A DNA stretch of 64,000 nt, taken from contig NZ_JAAGOH010000023.1 in NCBI RefSeq assembly GCF_010499455.1, positions 1 to 64,000 of the forward strand, read 5' to 3'. The translations under genes were made by a program, and so were the position numbers. This document shows positions 34,801 through 41,846 of the stretch, in pieces. This DNA comes from Ideonella livida (GTDB lineage Bacteria > Pseudomonadota > Gammaproteobacteria > Burkholderiales > Burkholderiaceae_C). Position 1 is the first letter of the stretch; every line of letters starts with the position of its first letter. The notes beneath the pieces were generated by a model. The model saw only the letters and a program-made list of their open reading frames with translations. It was not told the origin of the DNA and made no database searches.

Positions 34801-35918
34801 ATCGCGCCGCCGTCCAGGCTGTCGTTGCCGGCGCCGCCCACCAGGGTGTCCTGGCCCGATTCACCGCGCAGGGTGTCATGGCCCGCGTCCCCGCGCAGCA
34901 GGTCATTGCCACCGCCCGCCAGTATGGAATCGTTGCCGGCCTCGCCGCTGAGCACGTTGGCCCCCGTGCTGCCCCGTAGCGTGTCATTGAAGGCGGATCC
35001 GCCCAAGTTCTCCAGGTTGAGCAAGGTGTCGCTGCCAGAGCCGCCGGTGGCTTGTGCACTGCTGAGGGCCAGGCTGACATTGACCGCTGCCGTGGCGTGG
35101 CGGTAGGAAACCGTGTCGGTGCCCCCCGCACCGTCCAACACATTGGCGCCGGCGCCGGCGTACAGCACATTGGCCAAGCCGTTGCCCGTCAGGTTGGCGG
35201 CACCCGCACTGAGCAGGCGGCCATCCTCCAGGTTGCGGCCCAGGGTGTAGGCGGCCAAGGTGGTCTGCACCAGGTCCACGCCGCCAATGGCGCTGTTGCT
35301 CTGGGTCTCCACGACCACATCGTCTTCTGAATCGACCACATAGGTGTCATGGCCGTTGCGTCCCGTCATCACATCGGCACCCAGGCCGCCGTCGATGACA
35401 TTGGCACCACTGGAGCCGGTGAGCACGTCGTCAAAAGCGCTGCCCGTGACGTTCTCGATGTTGCGCAGGGTGTCCACGCCCGCGCCTTCGGTGTCTTGCG
35501 CGGTGCTGGTGCCCAGGTTGACGACCACGGCGGCGGCGGCGTATTGGTAGGAGGCGGTGTCGTTGCCACCGGCGCCGTCCAGCACGTTGTGGCCGGCGTT
35601 GGAGAACAGCACGTTGTCCAGGCCGTTGCCGGTGGCGTTGAGGTGCCCGGTGCCGGTCAGCCGCAGGTTCTCCAGAAAGGCGCCGAGGGTCAGGCTGATG
35701 CTGCTCATCACCAGGTCGATGCCGCCGCTGGCACTGGTCTCGCTGACCACGTCGCCGGCGTTGTCCACCTTGTAGGTGTCGTTGCCGTCGCCCCCCACCA
35801 GCGTGTCGGCGCCGGCGCCGCCGTCCAGGGTGTCATGACCCGCCAGGCCGTTGAGGAGGTCGTTGCCCGTGCCGCCCAGCAAGCTGTCGTTGCCGGTGGT
35901 GCCGTTGAAGGTGGTCAT
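31803..35918 (-). CDS. Large RTX (hemolysin-type calcium-binding repeat) protein
   Basis: 1371 residues made almost entirely of GGxGxDxLxG-type nonapeptides and ~80-residue modules of the type SYxxAxxxVxVNLxTGTA-DG-GGTDTLxNIxxxRGS. No enzyme domain was seen. No signal peptide; the C-terminal ~100 residues (ITDFSSADDLQLENAVFTKL ... YDADGNGAGAAQLIATL) resemble the terminal region of type I-secreted proteins, so export by a TolC-linked ABC system is expected, though none is in the window. Calcium would fold the repeats outside the cell. Residues ~368-754 and ~860-1247 are a tandem duplication. Role unknown: surface layer, adhesin or biofilm protein are all possible. Confidence 0.88.
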   Translation of the reverse strand: MTTFNGTTGNDSLLGGTGNDLLNGLAGHDTLDGGAGADTLVGGDGNDTYKVDNAGDVVSETSASGGIDLVMSSISLTLGAFLENLRLTGTGHLNATGNGLDNVLFSNAGHNVLDGAGGNDTASYQYAAAAVVVNLGTSTAQDTEGAGVDTLRNIENVTGSAFDDVLTGSSGANVIDGGLGADVMTGRNGHDTYVVDSEDDVVVETQSNSAIGGVDLVQTTLAAYTLGRNLEDGRLLSAGAANLTGNGLANVLYAGAGANVLDGAGGTDTVSYRHATAAVNVSLALSSAQATGGSGSDTLLNLENLGGSAFNDTLRGSTGANVLSGEAGNDSILAGGGNDLLRGDAGHDTLRGESGQDTLVGGAGNDSLDGGAITDRLNYTDGNVLSYRDSTAGIVLNLSGITGTGATGYGTVADGLGGTDRVVNVPFIVGSSLDDLLIGSTARIFEQFEGGTGNDTLDGGAITDLYAIGNSNRASYQNATGAVQVDLAEGTATGADGNDVLVNINQVRGSGFGDLLVGSDATAWTESFEGRAGHDTLDGAGGKDFVRYEAATVAVQVNLATGTAQDGQGGTDILLNIEGIWGSAYGDLLVGGAAANGAGTTDGFEFFRGGAGHDTIDGGTGYDRADYTNSATGIVAQLSGSDSIAGTVQDGLGGTDSLYSIEAIRGSAFADQITGSGRSTYAVDSYYESLEGLEGNDTLHGNGGSVRADYLSSTAGITVNLVTGTVQDGFGTTDTLIAIGSIRGSNHADVMLGNDWNNTLDGQLGDDTLTGGKGNDTYRVHDAGDQVVELAGEGTDTVFSHLADLTLAEQVEVGRVAGSTGQALSGNALANTLVGALGDDTLNGGAGSDWLEGGAGDDSLDGGLIADRLAFSDGNWASYRNATASVAVDLSGIAGDGSVGTGTASDGVGGTDTLRNINLVAGSAFDDDITGSAALQFEMFEGGLGDDTLDGGAITDRYGQTGTNRASYQNAGGAVQVNLATGTATGADGDDTLLNINQVRGSSYGDQLTGSNASAWNELFEGRAGNDTLDGAGGKDFVMYRAAASAVNVNLATGTASDGDGGTDTLLNIEGAFGSNFNDVLTGGASANGSGLLDGFEMFRGYGGNDTLDGGAGYDRADYNQDAGAITATLSYLGGVMGGTVADGFGGTDTLIRIEAIRGSLYNDSLTGSGRNTWATDGFFETFEGVEGNDTLNANGGMVRADYASSLAAVTVNLATGTASDGLGGTDTLIGVNMARGSDLADTLVGNAARNVLTGGLGADTLTGGAGNDLFRFETTAGSAHADRITDFSSADDLQLENAVFTKLTTTGALASGQWAANASGAAADANDYVVYNTSTGQLWYDADGNGAGAAQLIATLTGAPTLTAGDIFVT
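32178..33341 (-). repeat. RTX block copy B (residues ~860-1247)
   Basis: Matches copy A module by module: DGGAITDR, YQNAxGAVQV, ADGxDxLxNINQVRGS, GRAGxDTLDGAGGKDFV, GYDRADY, ADYxSS and the closing RGSxxADxxxGN all appear in the same order, with an indel of about one residue. Confidence 0.85.
33657..34817 (-). repeat. RTX block copy A (residues ~368-754)
   Basis: Five consecutive modules separated by FEQFEGGTGNDTLDGG-like linkers (FEG at 448-450 and 528-530, FRG near 608, LEG near 691, spacing about 80 residues). The same module order recurs in copy B with a 492-493 residue offset. Confidence 0.85.
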
Positions 35919-35988
35919 GGTGGTGGACGGGCGCCGGGGGGGACGGTCGCCTGGACTGCGGTGGAATGGCCCCGCAGTTCGTCCTTTC

Positions 35989-36053
35989 CCCCCTCGGGTT
36001 GAGGGGGCAAGCGCCCGGGGCCGCGGCCGGTGTGCATTGCGTCACACCGGCCG
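35989..36053. terminator. Two hairpins between RTX and Bug genes
   Basis: CGGCCGGTGTG (36024-36034) pairs perfectly with CACACCGGCCG (36043-36053), an 11-bp stem 21 bases past the Bug stop. A second stem, CCCCCTC (35989-35995) with GAGGGGG (36001-36007), follows. Together they probably end the minus-strand gentisate/Bug transcript before the RTX gene, which has its start at 35918. Confidence 0.6.
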
Positions 36054-36073
36054 GGCGACCGGGCCGGGTCCGC

Positions 36074-37063
36074 TCACTCCAGGCTGATGCTCTTGCGCTT
36101 GACCAGCTCGGCGTAGACCTTGGCCTTGGCGGCGGCCTGCTTCTCGATCTCGGCCGGGCTCCAGGGCAGGGTCTCAAAGGCGAAGGTGTTGAAGCGGGCC
36201 TGGATGTCGGGCTCGGCCACCGCCTTGGCCACATCGGCGTGGATCTTGTCGCGCACCGCGGCCGGCAGGCCGCGCGGGGCCACCAGCACCACGAAGGAGT
36301 TGATTTCCAGCGGCGGGCCGCCGGCCTCGGCCAGGGTGGGCACGTCGGGCAGTTGGGCGATGCGCCTGGGGGCGGCCACGGCGAGGTAGCGCAGCTTGCC
36401 GGCCTTGTAGGCGCCCTGGCTGCTGGGGATGCTGCCGAAGGCCCAGTGCAGGTCGCCCGCGCCCACCGAGCCATAGAGCTGGCCCACGTCGCGGTAGGGG
36501 ATGTGCTGCATGTCCAGGCCGGCGCGCAGTTCCAACTCCTCACCGCCCAGGTGGCCGGGGCTGCCCACGCCCCAGGAGCCAAAGCTGATGCTGCCGGGCT
36601 TGGCCTTGCCGGCGGCGATCAGGTCGCCCACGGTCTTCCAGGGAGAGTCGGCGGCCACGGCCAGCATGAAGGGCGTGCGAAAGAGGATGCCGGTGGGCTC
36701 AAAGGCCTTGAGGGTCTCGAAGTTGCGTGACTTGTAGAGCAGGGGCAGGGCGGCCAGGTGCTCGCTGTCGAGCTGCAGCAGGGTGTAGCCGTCGGCCGGG
36801 GCGCGCTTGGCCGCGTCGATGGCCAGGAAGCCGCCGCCGCCGGGCTTGTTGTCCACCAGCACGCGCTGGTTCCAGAGCTTGCCCAGCTTCTCGCCCACCA
36901 GGCGCAGCACGGCGTCCGGGCCGCTGCCGGGGGCGAAGGGCGTGACCAGGGTGACGGGCTTGCTGGGCCAGGGCTCCTGGGCGTGGGCCAGGGGCAATGC
37001 CAGGCCCAACAGGGCGGCGGCCAGGGTGCCGAGGGTGTGGCGGCGGACGGTGGAGGGATTCAC
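36074..37063 (-). CDS. Bug-type TTT substrate-binding receptor of the gentisate cluster
   Basis: 329 residues. Signal peptide RRHTLGTLAAALLGLALPLAHAQ, then WPSKPVTLVTPFAPGSGPDAVLR, AKRAPADGYTLLQLDSEHLAA and QHIPYRDVGQLYGSVGAGDL, typical Bug landmarks. Last gene of the minus-strand 3-hydroxybenzoate/gentisate operon, so 3-hydroxybenzoate or a related aromatic acid is the natural guess for its ligand. No TctA/TctB partner gene is close. Confidence 0.9.
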   Translation of the reverse strand: MNPSTVRRHTLGTLAAALLGLALPLAHAQEPWPSKPVTLVTPFAPGSGPDAVLRLVGEKLGKLWNQRVLVDNKPGGGGFLAIDAAKRAPADGYTLLQLDSEHLAALPLLYKSRNFETLKAFEPTGILFRTPFMLAVAADSPWKTVGDLIAAGKAKPGSISFGSWGVGSPGHLGGEELELRAGLDMQHIPYRDVGQLYGSVGAGDLHWAFGSIPSSQGAYKAGKLRYLAVAAPRRIAQLPDVPTLAEAGGPPLEINSFVVLVAPRGLPAAVRDKIHADVAKAVAEPDIQARFNTFAFETLPWSPAEIEKQAAAKAKVYAELVKRKSISLE

Positions 37064-37161
37064 GGGTGTCTCCTGTGGCGGATCCGGGGATGAAAGGAAG
37101 GCCGGGTCTTGGCGCCCGGTGGGTTGAAGGGCAAGGACAGGGGCCGGCGCGGGCCAAGTCG

Positions 37162-37803
37162 TCAGCCCGCGTCGGGTTGGCGCGCGGGCGCGGCGGCCTG
37201 GAAGGCGGGCAGGGCGGCGCAGGCCGCGTCCACCGCGCTGATCAGTGGCCAGCGGCTGAGGTCCACACCAAAGCGGCGGGCGCTCTCCACCTGCGGCACC
37301 AGGTAGACATCGGCCAGCGTGGGGGTGTGGCCCCAGCAGAAGGCGCCGCGTGCGGTGTCGGCGGCCAGCAGGGCCTCCAGCGCGTCAAAGCCGGCGCCGA
37401 TCCAGGTGCCGCACCAGGCGTTGATGGCGGTGGTGTCGCAGCCAAACTGCTGGCGCAGTGTCTCCAGGATGCGGCGGTTGTTGACAGGGTGGATGTCGCA
37501 GCCGATGAGGGCGGCCAGCGCCCGCACCCGGGCGCGGGCCAGCGGTTCGGTGGGCAGCAGTGCGGGCGTGGGGTGGCGCTCTTCCAGCCACTCGATGATG
37601 GCGGGCGACTGGATCAGCACCTCGCCCGAATCCAGCTCCAGCGCGGGCACCAGGCCCTGCGGGTTCAGCGCCTTGAAGCCGGGCCGCAGGTGGGCCTCGG
37701 TGCGCAGGTCCACCGCCACGTACTCGGGCGTCAGGCCCTTGAGGGCCAGGGCAATGCGCAGGCGGTGCGAGGTGCCGCTGCGAAAGAAGTTGTAGAGCCG
37801 CAT
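37162..37803 (-). CDS. Maleylpyruvate isomerase (zeta-class GST family)
   Basis: 213 residues. Zeta-class opening MRLYNFFRSGTSHRLRIAL; the Ser/Thr of this loop binds glutathione. ALNPQGLVPALEL and SPAIIEWLEERHP complete the thioredoxin-like domain, and a helical domain follows (PTLADVYLVPQVESARRFGVDL). The family isomerises maleylacetoacetate or maleylpyruvate with glutathione. Flanking gentisate dioxygenase and fumarylpyruvate hydrolase genes favour maleylpyruvate. Confidence 0.85.
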   Translation of the reverse strand: MRLYNFFRSGTSHRLRIALALKGLTPEYVAVDLRTEAHLRPGFKALNPQGLVPALELDSGEVLIQSPAIIEWLEERHPTPALLPTEPLARARVRALAALIGCDIHPVNNRRILETLRQQFGCDTTAINAWCGTWIGAGFDALEALLAADTARGAFCWGHTPTLADVYLVPQVESARRFGVDLSRWPLISAVDAACAALPAFQAAAPARQPDAG

Positions 37804-37808
37804 GTCAG

Positions 37809-37884
37809 CCCCTCGACCAACGGGTCCGTTGGCCGATCCCCCGAGGGGATGTGGACCGGCTTGGGAGCGGCCCGGCGCTCGGCC
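37809..37884 (+). repeat. Intergenic hairpin repeat, copy 2
   Basis: CCCCTCG (37809-37815) pairs with CGAGGGG (37842-37848), and CCAACGG (37817-37823) with CCGTTGG (37826-37832), giving a two-part hairpin. The following CTTGGGAGCGGCCC matches the equivalent CTTGGGGCGGCCC after the hairpin near 26220. It sits between the isomerase and hydrolase genes, where it may attenuate or process the operon mRNA. Confidence 0.6.
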
Positions 37885-37899
37885 CAGATGTGCCCCGCC

Positions 37900-38610
37900 T
37901 CATTGCCCCGCCCCAATCGTCAGCGTCACCTCGCCCACGCCGGCCACATGGCCGGTGATGTGGTCGCCCGGCACCACGGCGCCCACGCCTTCGGGGGTGC
38001 CGGTGTAGATGAGGTCGCCGGGCTGCAGGTGGTAGAACAGGCTCAGGTCGGCCAGGATCTCGCGGATGTTCCAGATCAGCTTGTCCACGTCCGACTGCTG
38101 CTTGACCTGGCCGTTCACGCTCAGGGCGATCTCGCCGCGCTCGATCACCACGCCGGGCAGGGGCAGCACCTCGCTGCAGACCGAGCCGTTTTCAATGTCC
38201 TTGCCCAGGTCCCAGGGACGGCCTTTGTCGCGGGCCACCAGTTGCAGGTCGCGGCGGGTCATGTCCAGGCCGCAGGCGTAGCCGTAGATGTGCTCGTGGG
38301 CGGCCTCGGGCGGGATGCGGAAGCCCGCCTTGCCGATCACCAGCACCAGCTCCATTTCGAAGTGGTAGTTGCCGGTCTCGGGCGGGTAGGGCACGGTGGC
38401 GCCGCTGGGCACCAGGGTGCCGGGCGACTTGGTGAAGTAGAAGGGGCGCTCGACCGACTTGTCCACCGGGCGGCCCATCTCCACCGCATGGGCGTGGTAG
38501 TTGCGGCCCACACAGAAGATGCGGTTGACGGGCACGCGCTGGGTGCTGCCGCGCACGGGCAGGCTGGCGATGGCGGGCGGGGGGAAGAGGTAGCTGGAGG
38601 TCGTGCTCAT
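37900..38610 (-). CDS. Fumarylpyruvate hydrolase (FAH family, NagK-like)
   Basis: 236 residues, the short FAH form. VNRIFCVGRNYHAHAVEMG, FYFTKSPGTLVP, NYHFEMELVLVIG (metal-binding Glu residues) and GDLIYTGTPEGVGAV are the conserved blocks; YACGLDMTRRDLQ is seen in fumarylpyruvate hydrolases. It splits fumarylpyruvate to fumarate and pyruvate, the last gentisate step. Gene order dioxygenase-hydrolase-isomerase supports the assignment. Confidence 0.88.
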   Translation of the reverse strand: MSTTSSYLFPPPAIASLPVRGSTQRVPVNRIFCVGRNYHAHAVEMGRPVDKSVERPFYFTKSPGTLVPSGATVPYPPETGNYHFEMELVLVIGKAGFRIPPEAAHEHIYGYACGLDMTRRDLQLVARDKGRPWDLGKDIENGSVCSEVLPLPGVVIERGEIALSVNGQVKQQSDVDKLIWNIREILADLSLFYHLQPGDLIYTGTPEGVGAVVPGDHITGHVAGVGEVTLTIGAGQ

Positions 38611-38648
38611 GATGGGCTCGGTTCGGTTCGGGAGGGGTGGGTTGGGGG

Positions 38649-39707
38649 TCAGCCGCGTTCTTCGTACACGCCCAGCTTGCGATGCAGCGGGCTCTCGTCG
38701 GCGATGAAGACGAAGCTCGGCGCGTCGGCGCGGGCATTGGTGAGCGTGACCGCGGTGTAGCCGGGGGCGCAGCAGGTGTCGGCCTCGGCCAAGTCAAAGC
38801 GCGCAGGGGCGCCGGCCGGGCCGGATGCCTCCACCGCCACCGCGGCGGCGCCTTCAATCACATGGAAGACCTGGGCCGGCGAGCGGGCGGGCAGGCGCAG
38901 CGTTTGGCCCGGGCGCAGCATCAGGGCGTAGAAGCCCAGGATGTTCTCGGCGTCGGCGCCGGTCTCGGGGTTGACGTAGGTGATCTGCACCGCGTCCAGG
39001 TCGGGGCGGTCCTCGGCCAGGGCTTGCAGAGCGGCCTTGGCCTCGGCCCAGGGGTAGCGCAGCATGGGGTAGGCCTTGCCGCTGCGGCCAAACACCGGCG
39101 TGGGCGCCAGGCCGCCCCGAGCGTAGGCCCGGTCGCCACGGCCCGGGTGCTGCACCTGGCGCTGGCCCTCGATGGCGTAGCTGGCCTCCAGAAAGTACAC
39201 CAGCGGCAGGTCCAGCACATCCAGCCACACCACCGGCCCGGTGCCGTCGTGGCCGTGCTCGTGCCACAGGCCGGTGGGGGTGAGGATCAGGTCGCCCCGG
39301 GCCATGGGGCATTTCTCGCCGTCCACGGTGGTCCAGGCGCCTTCACCCTCCACCACCATGCGCACCGCATTGGGGGTGTGGCGGTGGCTGGGCGCCCATT
39401 CGCCCGGCAGCAGCAGCTGCATACCCAGGTACATGGCGGCGCTGGCCTTCATGGCCTCCAGGCCGTGACCCGGGTTGGCCAGCACCAGCACGCGGCGTTC
39501 GGCCTTTTCCATGGGGGTCAGGTCCCCGGCGCGCATCAGCAGCGGGCGCAGGGCCTCATACGACCAGTGCGTGGGCTGGGTGCGGCGGGTGGGCACGCCC
39601 GGCGGCAGCACGGCACGCAGGCTGGGCCACAGGGGCACCAGGTTCTGCGCGGTCAGGCTGTCCAGGTAGTCGGCGGGCAGGTCTTCAAGGCGGCCAAGTT
39701 CATGCAT
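38649..39707 (-). CDS. Gentisate 1,2-dioxygenase
   Basis: 352 residues with two cupin domains. The first has the iron-binding HRH at 108-110 (APSHRHTPNAVRMVVEGEG) and His149/151/153 in LWHEHGHDG. LRPLLMRAGDLTPMEKAERRVLVLANPG upstream is typical of gentisate and related dioxygenases. Opens gentisate to maleylpyruvate with O2 and Fe(II). Preceded by the 3-hydroxybenzoate 6-hydroxylase gene and followed by the hydrolase and isomerase genes. Confidence 0.92.
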   Translation of the reverse strand: MHELGRLEDLPADYLDSLTAQNLVPLWPSLRAVLPPGVPTRRTQPTHWSYEALRPLLMRAGDLTPMEKAERRVLVLANPGHGLEAMKASAAMYLGMQLLLPGEWAPSHRHTPNAVRMVVEGEGAWTTVDGEKCPMARGDLILTPTGLWHEHGHDGTGPVVWLDVLDLPLVYFLEASYAIEGQRQVQHPGRGDRAYARGGLAPTPVFGRSGKAYPMLRYPWAEAKAALQALAEDRPDLDAVQITYVNPETGADAENILGFYALMLRPGQTLRLPARSPAQVFHVIEGAAAVAVEASGPAGAPARFDLAEADTCCAPGYTAVTLTNARADAPSFVFIADESPLHRKLGVYEERG

Positions 39708-39722
39708 GGTGGGCTTTCGGGG

Positions 39723-40928
39723 TCAAAGGGCCAAACAGTTGCTGACGTTCCAGCCATAGAGCCATTCCATGGCGTCGTAAAAGCGCTCAGGGGTGCGGCC
39801 CTTCCACAGGCTGTTGCGCACCAGGCGCTCCACCCCTTCGGCGTGGTAGAGGCGGCCCATCTCGCGGCCGCTGAGCACGATGCGGGCGGTGCGCGCCACG
39901 CGGCTGGTTTGGTAGAGCGGCAGGGCCTGGTCCCAGTCGTTGCCATGCACGCGCAGGGCTTCGCCCAGGGTGACGGCGTCCTCCAGGGCCATGCAGGCGC
40001 CTTGGGCCATGTACTGGGTGGTGGGGTGGGCGGCATCGCCCAGCAAGGTGGCGCGGCCAAACACCCAGGTGCCGATGGGCTCGCGGTCGGCCGTGGCCCA
40101 GCGCCTCCAGCTTTTGGGCAGCTCAATCAGTTGCCGAGCCTTGGGGCAGATGCCCTGGAAGTAGCTTTCCACCTCGGCCTTGCTGCCATCGGTCACGCCC
40201 CACTCCTCCTGCTGGCGGCTGTGGAAGGTGACGACCACGTTGTATTGCTCGCCGCCGCGCAGCGGGTAATGCACCAGGTGGCACTTCGGCCCCACCCAAA
40301 TGCTGGCGGCGTTCCACTTCAGCTCGTCGGGAAAGTCGGCCTGGTCCACCACGGCGCGGTACACCACATGGCCAGTCACACGCGGCGGGTCGTTCACATA
40401 CTGCTGGCGCACCACCGAGCGCACGCCGTCGGCACCGATCAGCGCCTGGCCGGTGAAGGTGCGGCCATCGGCGCAGTGCACGGTCACGGTGCCCTGGCCC
40501 TGCTCAACGTGGCTGACCCGGGTGGAGGTGTGAAAGCGCACGCGGCCGGTCTCCTGCGCGCCCTCCAGCAGCGAGGTGTGCACATCCACCCGGTGGATCA
40601 CCGCATACGGGTTGCCAAAGCGCTGGCGGAAGGCCTCGCCGGTGGGGATGCGACCCACCTGGTACTCGTCGATCGCGTCGTGCATGACCATGTAGTCGGT
40701 GTAGACGGCGCGGCTGCGGGCCTTGGGGCCGATGCCCAGGGCGTCAAAGGCATGGAAGGCGTTGGGCCCGAGCTGGATGCCGGCGCCGATCTCGCCGATC
40801 TCGGCGGCCTGCTCCAGCACCACCACCTCAAAGCCTTGGCGCACCAGGGCCAGGGCGGCGGCCAGGCCGCCGATGCCGCCGCCGGCGACCAGCACCGGCA
40901 GGTTGGAGGGGGAGCTTGCTGCGTTCAT
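39723..40928 (-). CDS. 3-Hydroxybenzoate 6-hydroxylase (FAD monooxygenase)
   Basis: 401 residues, normal for class A flavin hydroxylases. FAD-binding AGGGIGGLAAALALVRQG at the N-terminus, LIGADGVRSVVRQ (DG motif) in the middle, and GDAAHPTTQYMAQGACMALED in the third FAD motif. Sequence wording is that of 3-hydroxybenzoate 6-monooxygenases rather than salicylate hydroxylases. Uses NADH and O2 to make gentisate. First gene of the operon, divergent from a MarR regulator. Salicylate 5-hydroxylation cannot be ruled out from sequence alone. Confidence 0.85.
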   Translation of the reverse strand: MNAASSPSNLPVLVAGGGIGGLAAALALVRQGFEVVVLEQAAEIGEIGAGIQLGPNAFHAFDALGIGPKARSRAVYTDYMVMHDAIDEYQVGRIPTGEAFRQRFGNPYAVIHRVDVHTSLLEGAQETGRVRFHTSTRVSHVEQGQGTVTVHCADGRTFTGQALIGADGVRSVVRQQYVNDPPRVTGHVVYRAVVDQADFPDELKWNAASIWVGPKCHLVHYPLRGGEQYNVVVTFHSRQQEEWGVTDGSKAEVESYFQGICPKARQLIELPKSWRRWATADREPIGTWVFGRATLLGDAAHPTTQYMAQGACMALEDAVTLGEALRVHGNDWDQALPLYQTSRVARTARIVLSGREMGRLYHAEGVERLVRNSLWKGRTPERFYDAMEWLYGWNVSNCLAL

Positions 40929-41014
40929 GGCGTGTTCCTGAGGTCGCAGGCGCCGGGGGGACGGCGCCGGAGGTCGAGGGGGAGGGGCGAGGGTGGTGTT
41001 CTGTAAGCATGCAT

Positions 41015-41034
41015 ATCATCAGCATGCTGACGAT
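41015..41034. promoter_or_regulatory. Near-perfect 20-bp palindrome, likely MarR operator
   Basis: ATCATCAGCATGCTGACGAT has one mismatched pair and is centred on AGCATGCT. It lies in the AT-richer part of the 180-base gap between the hydroxylase and MarR starts, 87 bases from the former and 75 from the latter. MarR dimers bind palindromes of this size. Confidence 0.6.
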
Positions 41035-41108
41035 TAGTGTAATGATAGGATCCGCCGCGTTGCACCGGGGGTTATCCCGGATCAAGCTTGAAGTCCGCCG
41101 TGTCTGCC

Positions 41109-41600
41109 ATGCCCTGCCCGCCGTCCCCTGCCGCCGGCCTTCCCGCCGAAGACCTCGCCACCGACGCGCAGGCCCACCCGCTCAACGTGTTGCCCGGGCA
41201 TGCCATACGCCGCCTGCAGCAGCAGGCTGTGGCCCTGTTCATGCAGGAGACCGAGGGGCACAACCTCACGCCGGTGCAGTTCGCCGCCCTGCGCATGGTG
41301 GCCGACCGGCCGGGCCTGGATCAGCGGGGCCTGGCGCGCGAGATCAGCTTTGACACCTCCACCACGGCCGGCGTGGTCGACCGCCTGGAGGCCCGCGGCC
41401 TGATGCAACGCAATGCCAGCCCCTCGGACCGCCGGGTGCGCCTGCTCACCCTGACCGCCGAAGGGGCCGCGCTGCTGGCCGCCGTCATGCCCGCCATGGA
41501 GCGGGCCCAGTGGCGCATCCTGGAGCCGCTGGCGCCGGCCGAGCGCCAGCAGTTCATGGCCCTGCTGCACAAGCTGGTCGACGCCGGGCCGCAGGCCTGA
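41109..41600 (+). CDS. MarR-family transcriptional regulator
   Basis: 163 residues from the ATG before PCPPSP (a TTG 21 bases upstream is an alternative). Winged helix: LTPVQFAALRMVADRPGLDQRGLARE, then DTSTTAGVVDRLEARGLMQRNASPSDRRVRLLTLT, the full MarR signature including the wing DRR. Divergent from the 3-hydroxybenzoate/gentisate operon and probably its repressor, released by an aromatic acid or CoA ester. Confidence 0.9.
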   Translation: MPCPPSPAAGLPAEDLATDAQAHPLNVLPGHAIRRLQQQAVALFMQETEGHNLTPVQFAALRMVADRPGLDQRGLAREISFDTSTTAGVVDRLEARGLMQRNASPSDRRVRLLTLTAEGAALLAAVMPAMERAQWRILEPLAPAERQQFMALLHKLVDAGPQA

Positions 41601-41846
41601 GAAATTGAAACAAGAATCCTTTGATGTTTCCTCAGGCGGTCAATCGTAAGATTTTTCCCTAGCCTGTGGGGGCCTGGATTTTTGACGCCCACGGGGTGGC
41701 GGCATAACCTGACGCCTGTTTTCTGTGTGCTCGTTCAAAGGGCACTTGAAAACAGGAATCAGAAATCCGTCAACCCGCCCGGAAAAGGGTTTTTTGAGGA
41801 TTTTCTGCGTCCTCCTGAAAACCCTTGATATTCCGTGAGGCTGACC
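41601..41846 (+). promoter_or_regulatory. AT-rich leader with a long hairpin before a secreted-protein gene
   Basis: 246 bases, visibly lower in GC than its surroundings. AAGGGTTTT (41785-41793) pairs with AAAACCCTT (41818-41826), with a further GAGGA/TCCTC stem inside; the structure ends 20 bases before the ATG. GTGAGG at 41835-41840 is the ribosome site. A weaker GTGGG/CCCAC stem lies around 41665-41695. I do not recognise a known riboswitch class. Confidence 0.5.

Noticed and set aside
32076-34979. 967-codon open frame antisense to the RTX gene
   Set aside because: It follows from the Gly/Asp-rich repeat codons in a high-GC genome; its protein is Val/Gly/Ala repeats with no domain, and the RTX frame has clear family motifs.
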